Below are positions 42,787 to 51,157 of a stretch of 64,000 bases of DNA, one piece after another. Under the pieces are notes generated by a model. That model was not told where the DNA came from. It made no database searches and saw only the letters and a program-made list of their open reading frames with translations. Location of the stretch: the NCBI GenBank assembly GCA_017623055.1, contig JAGAPX010000026.1, positions 62,001-126,000 of the forward strand. Direction: 5' to 3'. Position 1 is the stretch's first letter; each line of letters begins with the position of its first letter. This DNA comes from Phascolarctobacterium sp. (lineage in GTDB: Bacteria; Bacillota; Negativicutes; Acidaminococcales; Acidaminococcaceae). The position numbers and the translations under genes were made by a program.

Positions 42787-43974
42787 TTATTGTTCAGATT
42801 TGTCAACGATAAGGGTAACAGCTGCGTCACCAGTTACGTTAACGGAGGTACGCGGCATATCCAGGATACGGTCGATACCTGCGATAAGAGCGGAACCTTC
42901 GAGGGGAAGACCAAGAGCGGTCAAAATCATGGTCAACATGATGAAGCCTGCGCCCGGAACGCCTGCAGTACCGATGGAAGCCAAGGTACCGGTCAGGAGG
43001 ATGGTCATATATTGTGCGCCAGTCAGTTCAATACCGTAGATTTGTGCTACGAACAGTGCGCATACACCTTGGTACAATGCGGTGCCGTCCATATTAATGG
43101 TAGCACCCAAGGGAAGTACGAAGGAAGAAATGTTTTGGCTTACGCCCATTTTACGCATGCAGTCCATGGTCAGCGGCAAGGTGCCGGAGGAGGAGCAGCT
43201 GGAGAATGCGAGGATGGAAGCCGGAGCAACGCCTTTGAAGAAGGACAGCGGAGAGGTTTTGCCAAGAGTTGCAACCAATGCGCCGTAAACGATAAGAGCG
43301 TGGAGCAAGCAACCTACATATACGCAGATGATAACCTTCAGCAAAGGAAGGAGAACTGCAGGACCATTTGCTGCAACTACCGGAGTAATCAAACCGAATA
43401 CGCCGATGGGAGCGAAGCTCATGATAATGCCTACCATTTTGTAGCAAACTTCTGCCAAACCGTCGATGGTGTTTTTCAAAGCTTCTGCTTTTTCACCAAC
43501 AGCTACGATACCAACGCCGACGAAGAGAGCGAAGAGGATGATTTGCAGCATATTAGCTTTAACCATTGCACCAAGCGGGTTGGTGGGGAAGATATCGATG
43601 ATAACTTTCATAATAGGCGGAGCTGCTTTCGCAGTTACTTTCAAGCCTTCAGTGGACATGTTCAAACCAGCACCGGGTTCTACCAATACGCCAAACGCAA
43701 TACCGAGAGCAATTGCGAATGCGGTGGTGAACAGGTAAAGAGCTATGGTTTTGAAGCCGATGCGACCAAGTTTTTTAACGTCGCCCAAGCCACAAACACC
43801 CATAACAAGAGAGGAGAATACCAGAGGTACGATAACCATTTTGATAAGATTCATAAAGATGGTACCCAAGGGACCAATCCACGCTTTAGCAAAAGCTGCA
43901 CCTTCTGCGCCTAGCTGTAAGCCGGCGATGATACCCAAACCGAGGGCAATTAAGATTTTGGTTGATAAGTTCAT
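42787..43974 (-). CDS. Dicarboxylate/amino acid:cation symporter (GltP/DctA family)
   Basis: 395 residues from the ATG at 43974 (AGGGGGG 7 bases upstream; a TTG six bases earlier is disfavoured). All canonical motifs of the glutamate/dicarboxylate Na+ or H+ symporters are present: the serine-rich loop SSCSSSGTLPLTMDCM, LPLGATINMDGTALYQG, and IAGIDRILDMPRTSVNVTGD at the C terminus. Monocistronic. A normal-looking member, in contrast to the divergent paralogue at 35035. Confidence 0.92.
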   Translation of the reverse strand: MNLSTKILIALGLGIIAGLQLGAEGAAFAKAWIGPLGTIFMNLIKMVIVPLVFSSLVMGVCGLGDVKKLGRIGFKTIALYLFTTAFAIALGIAFGVLVEPGAGLNMSTEGLKVTAKAAPPIMKVIIDIFPTNPLGAMVKANMLQIILFALFVGVGIVAVGEKAEALKNTIDGLAEVCYKMVGIIMSFAPIGVFGLITPVVAANGPAVLLPLLKVIICVYVGCLLHALIVYGALVATLGKTSPLSFFKGVAPASILAFSSCSSSGTLPLTMDCMRKMGVSQNISSFVLPLGATINMDGTALYQGVCALFVAQIYGIELTGAQYMTILLTGTLASIGTAGVPGAGFIMLTMILTALGLPLEGSALIAGIDRILDMPRTSVNVTGDAAVTLIVDKSEQ

Positions 43975-44106
43975 AAACAAACCCCCTAAAATAGTTTAAT
44001 AAATAATAAAATTACTTATGGAAGTATTATAGCAGACATTTGTCCAAAAAGCAGATTGTATACAGTATTTTTGTGGTTTTTGCAACACTTGTCTTCGTAA
44101 AAGAAA

Positions 44107-44148
44107 AAGCCTGCAAGTTTTGAAGGACAAGCTTCTCATTGCAGGCTT
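44107..44148 (-). terminator. Terminator of the pot operon
   Basis: AAGCCTGCAA and TTGCAGGCTT arms (10 bp) with a 22-base loop; read on the minus strand it ends in a T run (TTTTTCTTTT). It lies just after the potD stop. Confidence 0.8.
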
Positions 44149-44155
44149 AAGTTTT

Positions 44156-45214
44156 TTATTTACCGGTTTTCAGTTCGGTCCAGTAACGGTCGTACATGGT
44201 GAGTGCTTCGCCAATATCGGTGAGCCATTCGCCTTTGTCGATGTTATCGCGACCAATTTTCAGCATCGGGTCTTTTTTGAATTCTTCGCTGTGGAATTCA
44301 GCAGCTTTTTCATTGGGGTCGTTGTAGCCAATGTATTCGTAGTTTTGTGCGCTTACTTTCGGGTCATACATAAAGTTGATGAATTTTTCAGCAAGTGCTT
44401 TATGGGGAGCACCTTTGGGAATTGCAAAGGTGTCTGCCCAAATGGTAGCGCCTTCTTTAGGAATTACAAAGCCAATGTCTTTGTTGTCTTTGTAGGTGTA
44501 GCTTGCGTCACCGGTCCACATGGTACCAATCCAAGCTTCTTCAGCGATGAATTTTTGTTTAATGGTATCAGTGTCAAATGCCAATACGTTAGGAGCAAGT
44601 TGTTTCAAATCTTTAACAGCTGCTTCAACTTCTTGGGGGTTCAAGCTGTTGTTGGAATGGCCGTTCTTTTTGAGAGCCATGCCAATAACTTCGCGGTTGT
44701 CGTTAAGGAGAATGATGCGACCTTTGTATTCGTCTTTCCACAAATCGTTCCAGGAAGTAGGAGCTTCTTTAATATACTTTTTGTTGTAAACGATACCGGT
44801 CATACCCCAAGTGTAAACAACGCTGTGTTTGCCAGCAGGGTCATAGGAAGGAGCTTGCAGGCTTTTTACAATGTTTTTCGCATTGGGAATGTTAGCGTGG
44901 TTAAGTTCTTCCAGCATACCCAATTTAACCAAGGTGGTTACCATATAGTCAGAAGGTTGAATTACATCGTATTGGGCGCCGCCAGCTTGCAGCTTAGCCA
45001 AAAGCTCTTCGTTATTAGCGAATACGTCATAGTTTACTTTGCAGTTGTTTTCTTTTTCAAACTTTTCGATTACTGCAGGATCAAAATTGTCGGCCCAACT
45101 GAATAAATTTAAAACCTGGGGTTCACCTTTACCTTCAGATTTTTTGTCGCCGCCGCCACAGCCTACGATAGCAAATGCTACCAAAGCAATGAGAAGAGAG
45201 AGTAATTTTTTCAT
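44156..45214 (-). CDS. potD: Spermidine/putrescine ABC transporter substrate-binding lipoprotein PotD
   Basis: 352 residues. Signal peptide with lipobox VGCG (Cys at residue 19), then the PotD core: LNLFSWADNFDPAVIEKFEKE, the DVIQPSDYMVTTLVKLGML binding region, PTSWNDLWKDEYKGRI, and a C-terminal YDPKVSAQNYEYIGY. GGAGGTCTG precedes the ATG. Last gene of the potABCD operon; binds the polyamine outside the membrane and hands it to PotBC. Confidence 0.94.
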   Translation of the reverse strand: MKKLLSLLIALVAFAIVGCGGGDKKSEGKGEPQVLNLFSWADNFDPAVIEKFEKENNCKVNYDVFANNEELLAKLQAGGAQYDVIQPSDYMVTTLVKLGMLEELNHANIPNAKNIVKSLQAPSYDPAGKHSVVYTWGMTGIVYNKKYIKEAPTSWNDLWKDEYKGRIILLNDNREVIGMALKKNGHSNNSLNPQEVEAAVKDLKQLAPNVLAFDTDTIKQKFIAEEAWIGTMWTGDASYTYKDNKDIGFVIPKEGATIWADTFAIPKGAPHKALAEKFINFMYDPKVSAQNYEYIGYNDPNEKAAEFHSEEFKKDPMLKIGRDNIDKGEWLTDIGEALTMYDRYWTELKTGK

Positions 45215-45238
45215 TGTAGTCAGACCTCCATTTAAAGT

Positions 45239-46033
45239 TTATTCTTCTTTTTTAGATACATGTTGAGGTTGCAATACTTGCGCCAGTACAACCAAAACAA
45301 TTGTTGCGAGCATCAGCAAGGTAGAAAGAGCGTTGATTTCCGGAGAAATACCACGCTTAACCATTGCGTAAATGTACAGGGGCAGGGTAGTGGAGTTAGG
45401 ACCTGCCACAAAGAAGCTGATGATAAAATCATCAATGGAAAGGGTAAACGCCATCAAAGCACCAGCTACGATACCGGGCATTGCCAAAGGCAGGGTAACG
45501 TAACGGAAGGTTTGGAAAGGAGTAGCATACAAATCCATTGCTGCTTGTTCCAGCTCAGGACGCATGCCTTCCAAGCGTGCGTTAACAGTAATTACCACGA
45601 AGGATACGCAGAAAGTGATATGAGCCAAAATCAAAGAGGTTTTGCCAAGGGGAATATGCGCTTGGCTAAAGAGAACCAGCAGGGAAAGACCCATAACGAT
45701 TTCCGGGATCAAGATAGGCAAATATAAAAGACCGTTGATGACGTTTTTATATTTGTATTGATACTTGTTCAGAGCGATTGCAGCCGTTGTACCAAGTACG
45801 GTTGAAACAATGGTGGAAGCAAAGGCTACGATTAAACTGTTGGTAAGCGCTTCTAAAACGCGACGGTTTTTGAACAATGACAAATACCAGTCCAAGGTAA
45901 AGCCGCTCCAAACAGCGTTGATGCGAGATTCGTTAAAGGAATACAACGCCAAAATCAACAAGGGCAAGTACAAAAAGGCCAAGATAGCCATTGCGTATGC
46001 GCACAATACGTGACTACGCCATGTCTTCGGCAT
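45239..46033 (-). CDS. potC: Spermidine/putrescine ABC transporter permease PotC
   Basis: 264 residues from the ATG at 46033, with AGGAGG 8 bases upstream; a GTG nine bases earlier overlaps the ribosome site. About six membrane helices and the EAA permease loop (EQAAMDLYATPFQTFRYVTLPLAMPGI). ALYSFNESRINAVWSGFTLDWY is PotC-typical. Overlaps potB by 20 bases. Confidence 0.93.
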   Translation of the reverse strand: MPKTWRSHVLCAYAMAILAFLYLPLLILALYSFNESRINAVWSGFTLDWYLSLFKNRRVLEALTNSLIVAFASTIVSTVLGTTAAIALNKYQYKYKNVINGLLYLPILIPEIVMGLSLLVLFSQAHIPLGKTSLILAHITFCVSFVVITVNARLEGMRPELEQAAMDLYATPFQTFRYVTLPLAMPGIVAGALMAFTLSIDDFIISFFVAGPNSTTLPLYIYAMVKRGISPEINALSTLLMLATIVLVVLAQVLQPQHVSKKEE

Positions 46034-46871
46034 TTTTACCACCTCCTTGTTGAGCAGACAATGCTTTGTAGTACAACACGATGAGTACTAAGGAAAGCAA
46101 TGCTAATACGATGGAAAGTGCTCCGCCAAAAGGCCAATCGCGAGCTGACAGGAATTGGTTTTGAATCAAATTGCCAATCAGCGCAGATTTCGCACCGCCC
46201 ATAACGTCAGGTACGACAAACATACCCAAGGAAGAAATAAATACCAAAATCGTGCCTGCCGCAATACCGGGCATGGTCAAGGGCAGGGTGATTTTGCGAA
46301 ATGCAGTAAAGGGGGAAGCTCCCAAATCGGAAGCTGCTTCCAGTAAACGGTGATCCAACTGCTCGATGGATACGTAAATGGGCAGTACCATGAAGGGCAG
46401 CAGGGCATACACCATACCAAGCATAACGGCAACTTCGTTATACAGCATTTGCAAAGGCTGTTCAATAAAACCAAACTTCAAAAGAATGGTGTTGAGTACG
46501 CCTTGAGTTCTTAAAATGATTACCCACGCATAGGAACGGATTAAAAAGTTAATCCAAAAGGGAATCATTACCAGAATCAAACCGGGCTGTTGCCATTTTT
46601 GCGGTAATTGGGCGATGAAATATGCCAAGGGATAACCTAAAAGAATCGTCAGCACCGTAGTAATAAGCGCTACGATTAAGGTATCCAGGAAAATGGACAA
46701 ATATAAAGTTTCAGTAAAGCGAGCATAGTTGCCCAAGGTCCAGTCAAAAATAACTTGACCGTACGGCGTACGACTGGCGAAGGATACTGCTACTACTATC
46801 AGCAGCGGTACTACAAAGAAGAAACTCAGCCAGAGTACGGTTGGTGCAACCATCAATTTTCCGTTTCTCAT
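46014..46871 (-). CDS. potB: Spermidine/putrescine ABC transporter permease PotB
   Basis: 285 residues from the ATG at 46871, which overlaps the potA stop in an ATGA arrangement; a longer upstream extension inside potA is rejected. Six predicted membrane helices, EAA loop [39 protein letters not shown] is PotB-like. Forms the channel with PotC. Confidence 0.93.
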   Translation of the reverse strand: MRNGKLMVAPTVLWLSFFFVVPLLIVVAVSFASRTPYGQVIFDWTLGNYARFTETLYLSIFLDTLIVALITTVLTILLGYPLAYFIAQLPQKWQQPGLILVMIPFWINFLIRSYAWVIILRTQGVLNTILLKFGFIEQPLQMLYNEVAVMLGMVYALLPFMVLPIYVSIEQLDHRLLEAASDLGASPFTAFRKITLPLTMPGIAAGTILVFISSLGMFVVPDVMGGAKSALIGNLIQNQFLSARDWPFGGALSIVLALLSLVLIVLYYKALSAQQGGGKNAEDMA

Positions 46872-47866
46872 TTGTGTACAATTACCTCGTCTTGCGGTTG
46901 CCACCAGATGCCAACGCGTTCATCGGGCTGCCAGCGTTTAACATCGTCAAAATATTGATAAGCTACAACAGTTTGGTTGGAATTGTCCAGACGTACGAAA
47001 ACCTTGTCAAGAGTTCCGTAGAACACAACGTCAACAACGGTGCCGTACAGGCGAGGCTCCGGATGGTTGGCGTTTTCTTCATCTTCGAGGCAAAGGTTAA
47101 GTTTTTCCGGACGTACAACACTGGTTGCGCCTTCTTCAAACTCAAAGAAATTACTTTCGCCGATGAATTTAGCAACGAACTTGGTTTTCGGGTCATGGTA
47201 GATGGTATCAGGGTTATCGTCTTGTTCAATAACGCCTTTGTTCATAACAACGATACGGTCACTCATGGTCAAAGCTTCTTCTTGGTCATGGGTAACATAA
47301 ATAAAGGTCAAGCCTAAACCACGTTGCAAATTCTTCAATTCTAATTGGAGGCTTTTACGCAGTTGGTAATCCAGCGCGCCCAAAGGTTCGTCAAGAAGCA
47401 AAACCTTGGGATTATTAACGAGAGCGCGGGCGATGGCAACACGTTGTTGTTGACCGCCACTCATTTGTTGGGGACGACGTTTGCGTAATTCTTCCAATTG
47501 GGTAAGGTACAAAACTTGTTCAACACGTTCCTTTTGTTCGTCTATGGGAACGTTCTTCATCTTCAAACCGAAATGTATATTTTCCTCAACAGTCATGTGA
47601 GGGAACAATGCGTAATTTTGGAAAACCATATTTACGTCACGTTTATAGGGGGGCAGCTTGGTAACGTCTTCATCATCTAAAAAGATTTTGCCTTCGGTAG
47701 GTTGTTCCAAACCTGCTATCATGCGCAAAAGGGTAGTTTTGCCGCAGCCGGAGGGACCAAGCAAAGTAATAAACTCGCCATCGTAAATAGTCAAATCGAT
47801 GGACGGAATAATTATATGATCGCCGAATTTCTTAGAAATTCCCTGTAAACGGATCATCTCTTTCAT
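46868..47866 (-). CDS. potA: Spermidine/putrescine ABC transporter ATPase PotA
   Basis: 332 residues: Walker [14 protein letters not shown] (residues 35-47), signature [15 protein letters not shown], Walker [13 protein letters not shown], His switch [13 protein letters not shown] and a C-terminal TOBE domain (about 235-325). First gene of the operon; only a weak GGTAAG precedes the ATG. Confidence 0.94.
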   Translation of the reverse strand: MKEMIRLQGISKKFGDHIIIPSIDLTIYDGEFITLLGPSGCGKTTLLRMIAGLEQPTEGKIFLDDEDVTKLPPYKRDVNMVFQNYALFPHMTVEENIHFGLKMKNVPIDEQKERVEQVLYLTQLEELRKRRPQQMSGGQQQRVAIARALVNNPKVLLLDEPLGALDYQLRKSLQLELKNLQRGLGLTFIYVTHDQEEALTMSDRIVVMNKGVIEQDDNPDTIYHDPKTKFVAKFIGESNFFEFEEGATSVVRPEKLNLCLEDEENANHPEPRLYGTVVDVVFYGTLDKVFVRLDNSNQTVVAYQYFDDVKRWQPDERVGIWWQPQDEVIVHK

Positions 47867-47908
47867 CTTACCGTTGTCACAACCTTTCTCACAGTCTTAT
47901 ATAGACTA

Positions 47909-47936
47909 ATTATAACAAAAACAAGAGAAAGTTCAA
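47909..47936 (-). promoter_or_regulatory. Promoter of potABCD
   Basis: Minus strand TTGAAC (47936-47931), 16-bp spacer, TATAAT (47914-47909). Confidence 0.65.
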
Positions 47937-48100
47937 TAAGTTTAGCAAAATAATAGAGGTATTTTGAGTATTTTTGATTTTTTTTAGGGTATCTGCTAAA
48001 ATATGACGGTTTTTGCTGATTTTTGCGGTTTATTTCTGAAAAATAGAGAAGCCTTTTAAAAAACTTTTTGCAAATTTGCTAAGAATGTTTGAAAATGTTG

Positions 48101-48129
48101 TTGCACCTATCACGCCAGTAGGTTATAAT
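48101..48129 (+). promoter_or_regulatory. Promoter of the EamA-like gene
   Basis: TTGCAC (48101-48106), 17-bp spacer, TATAAT (48124-48129). Confidence 0.7.
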
Positions 48130-48175
48130 ATTCACAACAAATAATTATTATAAATTACCCAAGGAGGTTTTGAAT

Positions 48176-48589
48176 ATGTGGTTGATTTTAGCATTACTTT
48201 CTGCGATTTTTGCAGCGCTTACTTCTATTTTGGCAAAGATTGGTATCGAGGGCGTTAACTCCAATTTGGCAACAGCTATCAGAACTATGGTCGTTGTAGT
48301 AATGAGCTGGGGAATGGTTTTCCTGACTAACGCTCAAGGTGGCATAAGCTCCATTAGCCAAAAGAGCTGGCTGTTTTTAGTACTCTCCGGTTTGGCAACC
48401 GGTGGTTCTTGGCTGTGTTACTATAAGGCTTTGCAAATTGGTGAAGCTTCCAAGGTTGTACCCATCGATAAATTAAGTATCATCTTTACAATCGTACTTG
48501 CTGTTTTAGTACTGCACGAAACTGTTACCATGAAAGCAGTTGTTGGTTGCGCATTAATCGGCATCGGAACTTTGATGATGGTAATGTAA
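48176..48589 (+). CDS. Half-size EamA/DMT-superfamily transporter
   Basis: 137 residues with about five hydrophobic segments: a single EamA unit instead of the usual two. Typical blocks: LALLSAIFAALTSILAKIGIEG at the start, WLCYYKALQIGEASKVVPIDKLS and LHETVTMKAVVGCALIGIGTL at the end. Single-unit members probably dimerise. AAGGAGG precedes the ATG at 48176. Monocistronic. Substrate unknown. Confidence 0.85.
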   Translation: MWLILALLSAIFAALTSILAKIGIEGVNSNLATAIRTMVVVVMSWGMVFLTNAQGGISSISQKSWLFLVLSGLATGGSWLCYYKALQIGEASKVVPIDKLSIIFTIVLAVLVLHETVTMKAVVGCALIGIGTLMMVM

Positions 48590-48612
48590 AAAATACATAT
48601 AAAATATAAATG

Positions 48613-48643
48613 CCACGGCGAGTGATTTGCCGTGGTTTTCTTT
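48613..48643 (+). terminator. Terminator after the EamA-like gene
   Basis: CCACGGC (48613-48619) and GCCGTGG (48629-48635), then TTTTCTTT. Its right arm overlaps the -35 of the next promoter. Confidence 0.75.
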
Positions 48644-48655
48644 ATGTCGTATAAT
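48627..48655 (+). promoter_or_regulatory. Promoter of the flavodoxin/ferredoxin gene
   Basis: TTGCCG (48627-48632), 17-bp spacer, TATAAT (48650-48655), embedded in the preceding terminator. Confidence 0.6.
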
Positions 48656-48688
48656 TAAGGTAGAAGTTTTTTGAAAGGCGGAATCCTT

Positions 48689-49450
48689 ATGGCAGTTTTA
48701 AAAATAGTTTTTAGCCCTACTGGCGGAACAGAAAACGCTGCGTACATCGTGGCAAACACTCTTAGCAATAATGTAGAAACTATTGATTTATGTGATAGAA
48801 CCTTAGATTTTGGTAGCGTTGCTGTTAGCGCAGGTGATGTGTGCGTTATTGCAGTACCTTCTTACGGCGGCAGGGTTCCTGCCATTGCCGTAGAGCGTTT
48901 GGCAAAAATTAAAGGCAATGGTGCTAAAGCAGTGCTTATGGCTGTATACGGTAATCGTGAATTTGACGATACTCTTTTGGAATTGCAAGAAGTTGCTGAA
49001 GGCGCAGGCTTTAAAACTATTGCTGCCATCGGGGCAATTGCGGAACATTCCTTGGTGCGCTCCATCGCTGCTAATCGTCCGGATGCTCAAGACCAAAGAG
49101 ACTTGGAAAGATTTGCGACCCAAATTGCTGCTCGCCTTGCAGTAGGAATGTTTAGAGAAGTTAAAGTTCCTGGTAACAAACCTTACAAGGAATATAATGG
49201 CGTACCTATGAAACCTTTTGCCAGCGAAGCTTGCGTAAAATGTGGAACTTGTGCTGTAGCTTGTCCTGTAGGCGCAATTCCCGAAAGCTCTCCTAACGAA
49301 ACAGATAATGCTAAGTGCATTACCTGTATGCGTTGCGTACAGGTTTGCCCCGTAAAAGCAAGAGGTCTTGCGGACGGAGTGGAAGCAGCCGTTGCCCAAA
49401 GATTGCAACCTTTATGCGAAGGTCGCAAAGAAAACGTATTATTCATTTAA
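48689..49450 (+). CDS. Flavodoxin-ferredoxin fusion protein (EFR1-like)
   Basis: 253 residues. N-terminal flavodoxin-like domain with the FMN loop FSPTGGTENAA (residues 7-17) and AVPSYGGRVP; C-terminal dicluster ferredoxin with CVKCGTCAVACPVGAIP and CITCMRCVQVCPVKARG, eight cysteines for two 4Fe-4S clusters. Probably a soluble electron-transfer protein of anaerobic metabolism. AAAGGCGG precedes the ATG at 48689. Confidence 0.88.
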   Translation: MAVLKIVFSPTGGTENAAYIVANTLSNNVETIDLCDRTLDFGSVAVSAGDVCVIAVPSYGGRVPAIAVERLAKIKGNGAKAVLMAVYGNREFDDTLLELQEVAEGAGFKTIAAIGAIAEHSLVRSIAANRPDAQDQRDLERFATQIAARLAVGMFREVKVPGNKPYKEYNGVPMKPFASEACVKCGTCAVACPVGAIPESSPNETDNAKCITCMRCVQVCPVKARGLADGVEAAVAQRLQPLCEGRKENVLFI

Positions 49451-49470
49451 AAATTGGAAAGAAGCAGTAA

Positions 49471-49496
49471 AAGCCAGACGAAAGTCTGGCTTTTTT
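49471..49496 (+). terminator. Intrinsic terminator after the flavodoxin/ferredoxin gene
   Basis: AAGCCAGAC and GTCTGGCTT arms, then a T run. Confidence 0.85.
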
Positions 49497-49517
49497 GCGT
49501 GTCATAGAATTTTTAAG

Positions 49518-49568
49518 AAGTCTTAACTAATGCGTCGCAAAATATTTTTAGCTTATTGATATTATAAT
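49518..49568 (+). promoter_or_regulatory. Shared upstream element (copy 1) and -10 of the 49618 gene
   Basis: AGTCTTAACTAATGCGTCGC (49519-49538) continues into AAAATATT and resembles the sequence at 50680-50708. TATAAT at 49563-49568; no clear -35 at the usual distance, so the shared element may bind an activator. Confidence 0.45.
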
Positions 49569-49617
49569 TTTGGGGATGATATGCAATTATACAAAACTGT
49601 GTAAAGGAGGAGTGAAG

Positions 49618-50004
49618 ATGATTTATACAGATTTAGATATTATAAGTGAAGATGGTAGCATTAATTTACGATACGCCTATGACTGGATGTGTAATCTAAA
49701 AGAAGAATACGACATGAGTGAATTTTTACAGGATATGAACGATATTGAATGGCTTTTAAGTTCACCCATTGATAATATTGATTTAATGGAAGCAAAATTT
49801 GATGAGTTAAGCGCAAAATATTCAGTTTATGTGAATATGGTGAACCTTTTTAACTACAAAAGAGGAATGAATCATGTGAAGTCATCCTTGCGTGAACAGT
49901 TACGCTTGTATTATTACCACTTACCTCTATTTGCATTGATGAAACATAAAGTGACCAAAGTCCTTGAAGCAGAAGCTCGTAGTATGATAGTTGAATGTGC
50001 TTAG
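49618..50004 (+). CDS. Hypothetical small protein (128 aa)
   Basis: 128 residues, acidic N-terminal half (IYTDLDIISEDGSINLRYAYDW) and an aromatic, basic C-terminal helix (RLYYYHLPLFALMKHK). No signal peptide and no recognised motif. Strong AAAGGAGGAG ribosome site supports expression. Its upstream DNA shares an element with the gene at 50840. Confidence 0.65.
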   Translation: MIYTDLDIISEDGSINLRYAYDWMCNLKEEYDMSEFLQDMNDIEWLLSSPIDNIDLMEAKFDELSAKYSVYVNMVNLFNYKRGMNHVKSSLREQLRLYYYHLPLFALMKHKVTKVLEAEARSMIVECA

Positions 50005-50172
50005 TGAAAAATAAAATTTTTTCTAAAAAGATGTCCGCTTTTGCTTTCTCGTGGGCAACTTATATAATGAGAAGTTTTTTAATTTGTACCTTTTTTCTTT
50101 TAGTATTTTCTTTTTTGGGTGAAATCTATCCTTTTGCGACTTTGCCGAAGGAGCGAAAGGGACAGAATGTTG

Positions 50173-50181
50173 TGGTATAAT
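50173..50181 (+). promoter_or_regulatory. Extended -10 promoter of the 50212 gene
   Basis: TGGTATAAT, 30 bases before the start codon. Confidence 0.5.
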
Positions 50182-50211
50182 AATCATAGAATATATTTAT
50201 GGAGTAATACT

Positions 50212-50628
50212 ATGACATTGGATGAAGAATTTTTAAAAGAACTAAAACTGCTAAAGGAAAATGGTTTAAAAGACAGTCCTCTTAGATTAGAGTATGAAGA
50301 AAAAGTACGCAATCTTAAAGATTTGGAAACGGAGCTACGCAAGCAAGATTTGTCTGAAAAAAAGATTGCCTATACTTTACACAACAAGCGTAGAGAAATA
50401 GGCAAGATATATAAAGAAGCAGCACCGCCACTTTTACAAGAATATATTTATGTAGCAACTGCCAACAAATATGGAGACCCGTTAGGTCCGACCTTTGAAC
50501 AGCTTGCTGAGCGCAAAACTTATGCAGAAATTATAGAGTCATCTTCCAGACCGATAGCGGATTTGGATAACAGATTGACAGTAGATGGATTTATAGAGTG
50601 GTACAGGAAAAAGAAAAGAGTAGTATAA
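50212..50628 (+). CDS. Hypothetical charged coiled-coil protein (138 aa)
   Basis: 138 residues, very rich in Lys and Glu; residues 1-75 likely form one long helix or coiled coil (KELKLLKENGLKD, RNLKDLETELRKQDLSEKK). The C-terminal part contains YGDPLGPTFEQLAERKTYAE and ends in a basic tail. No family recognised. TATGGAG just upstream may serve as a weak ribosome site; followed by a good terminator. Confidence 0.65.
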   Translation: MTLDEEFLKELKLLKENGLKDSPLRLEYEEKVRNLKDLETELRKQDLSEKKIAYTLHNKRREIGKIYKEAAPPLLQEYIYVATANKYGDPLGPTFEQLAERKTYAEIIESSSRPIADLDNRLTVDGFIEWYRKKKRVV

Positions 50629-50630
50629 AA

Positions 50631-50661
50631 CGCCAAACCGAAAGGTTTGGCGGTTTTGTTG
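50631..50661 (+). terminator. Intrinsic terminator after the 50212 gene
   Basis: CGCCAAACC and GGTTTGGCG arms with a GAAA loop, then GTTTTGTT. Confidence 0.8.
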
Positions 50662-50679
50662 TTCATAAAAATTACGAGA

Positions 50680-50726
50680 TTTCTTAACAGTAGTGTCGCA
50701 AAAATATTATGACAAGGATGTATTAT
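50680..50726 (+). promoter_or_regulatory. Shared upstream element (copy 2) ahead of the 50840 gene
   Basis: TTTCTTAACAGTAGTGTCGC (50681-50700) followed by AAAAATATT; matches copy 1 at 49518 over about 28 bases with small gaps. A -10-like TATTAT lies at 50721-50726. Confidence 0.4.
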
Positions 50727-50839
50727 ATCTTTGAAAGATAAGATAAATTCGTGTTTTAATTCTGAAAAAGGAGTGAGTCCGATGCAATGAAATGGTGTAT
50801 GAAAACACTAACTTTTCATTTCAAAAGGAGGAATAAACA

Positions 50840-51085
50840 ATGATAAATCAATATCCTTACAATTTGTTCAATCAAGAAGCTCTTGCTGAATATAATCGTC
50901 GTTACCAAGAAATAAAAGATAGGCAACAAAATGGGAAAATTTCAAAGATGGTTAATTCGGTAAAAGAACTTATTGAAACAAGTAGAGAGGTAAAACCTGA
51001 ATACCAAGAAAAAGCATTTTGGGCTTGCATGGCTGAGCTAGTTAGACAGTCAAAAATTGAAAATCAAAGAATGAATCATTGGTAA
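50840..51085 (+). CDS. Hypothetical small protein (81 aa)
   Basis: 81 residues, mostly helical and charged (EYNRRYQEIKDRQQNGK), no known motif. AAAGGAGGA lies 7 bases before the ATG. Convergent with the Dam-type methylase gene; a shared bidirectional terminator separates them. Upstream element shared with the 49618 gene. Confidence 0.6.
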   Translation: MINQYPYNLFNQEALAEYNRRYQEIKDRQQNGKISKMVNSVKELIETSREVKPEYQEKAFWACMAELVRQSKIENQRMNHW

Positions 51086-51103
51086 TATTTTCTTAGATAA
51101 TAT

Positions 51104-51146
51104 AAAAATAGCGTCAATAACTAGTATGGTTATTGATGCTATTTTT
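51104..51146 (+). terminator. Bidirectional terminator between the 50840 gene and the Dam-type gene
   Basis: 18-bp arms (51104-51121 and 51129-51146) with one G-T wobble, A run on the left and T run on the right. Confidence 0.85.
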
Positions 51147-51157
51147 GTTTTTGTGGT

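Larger units (their letters stand above)
47867..48175. other. Divergent intergenic region between potA and the EamA-like gene
   Basis: 309 bases without a gene. It holds a minus-strand promoter for potA and a plus-strand promoter for the EamA-like gene. Between them is AT-rich DNA with several TTTGC/GCAAA units (for example GTTTAGCA near 47941 and TGCTAAAA near 47995) that could bind a regulator; nothing firmer is seen. Confidence 0.6.

Noticed and set aside
42790-43914. 374-codon open frame on the plus strand opposite the symporter
   Set aside because: Composition is implausible (rich in Asn, Gln, Cys, His), and the minus-strand gene carries all family motifs.
49995-50180. 61-codon hydrophobic frame overlapping the 49618 stop
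   Set aside because: The hydrophobic stretch comes from AT-rich DNA, there is no ribosome site at its start, and it runs through the next promoter.
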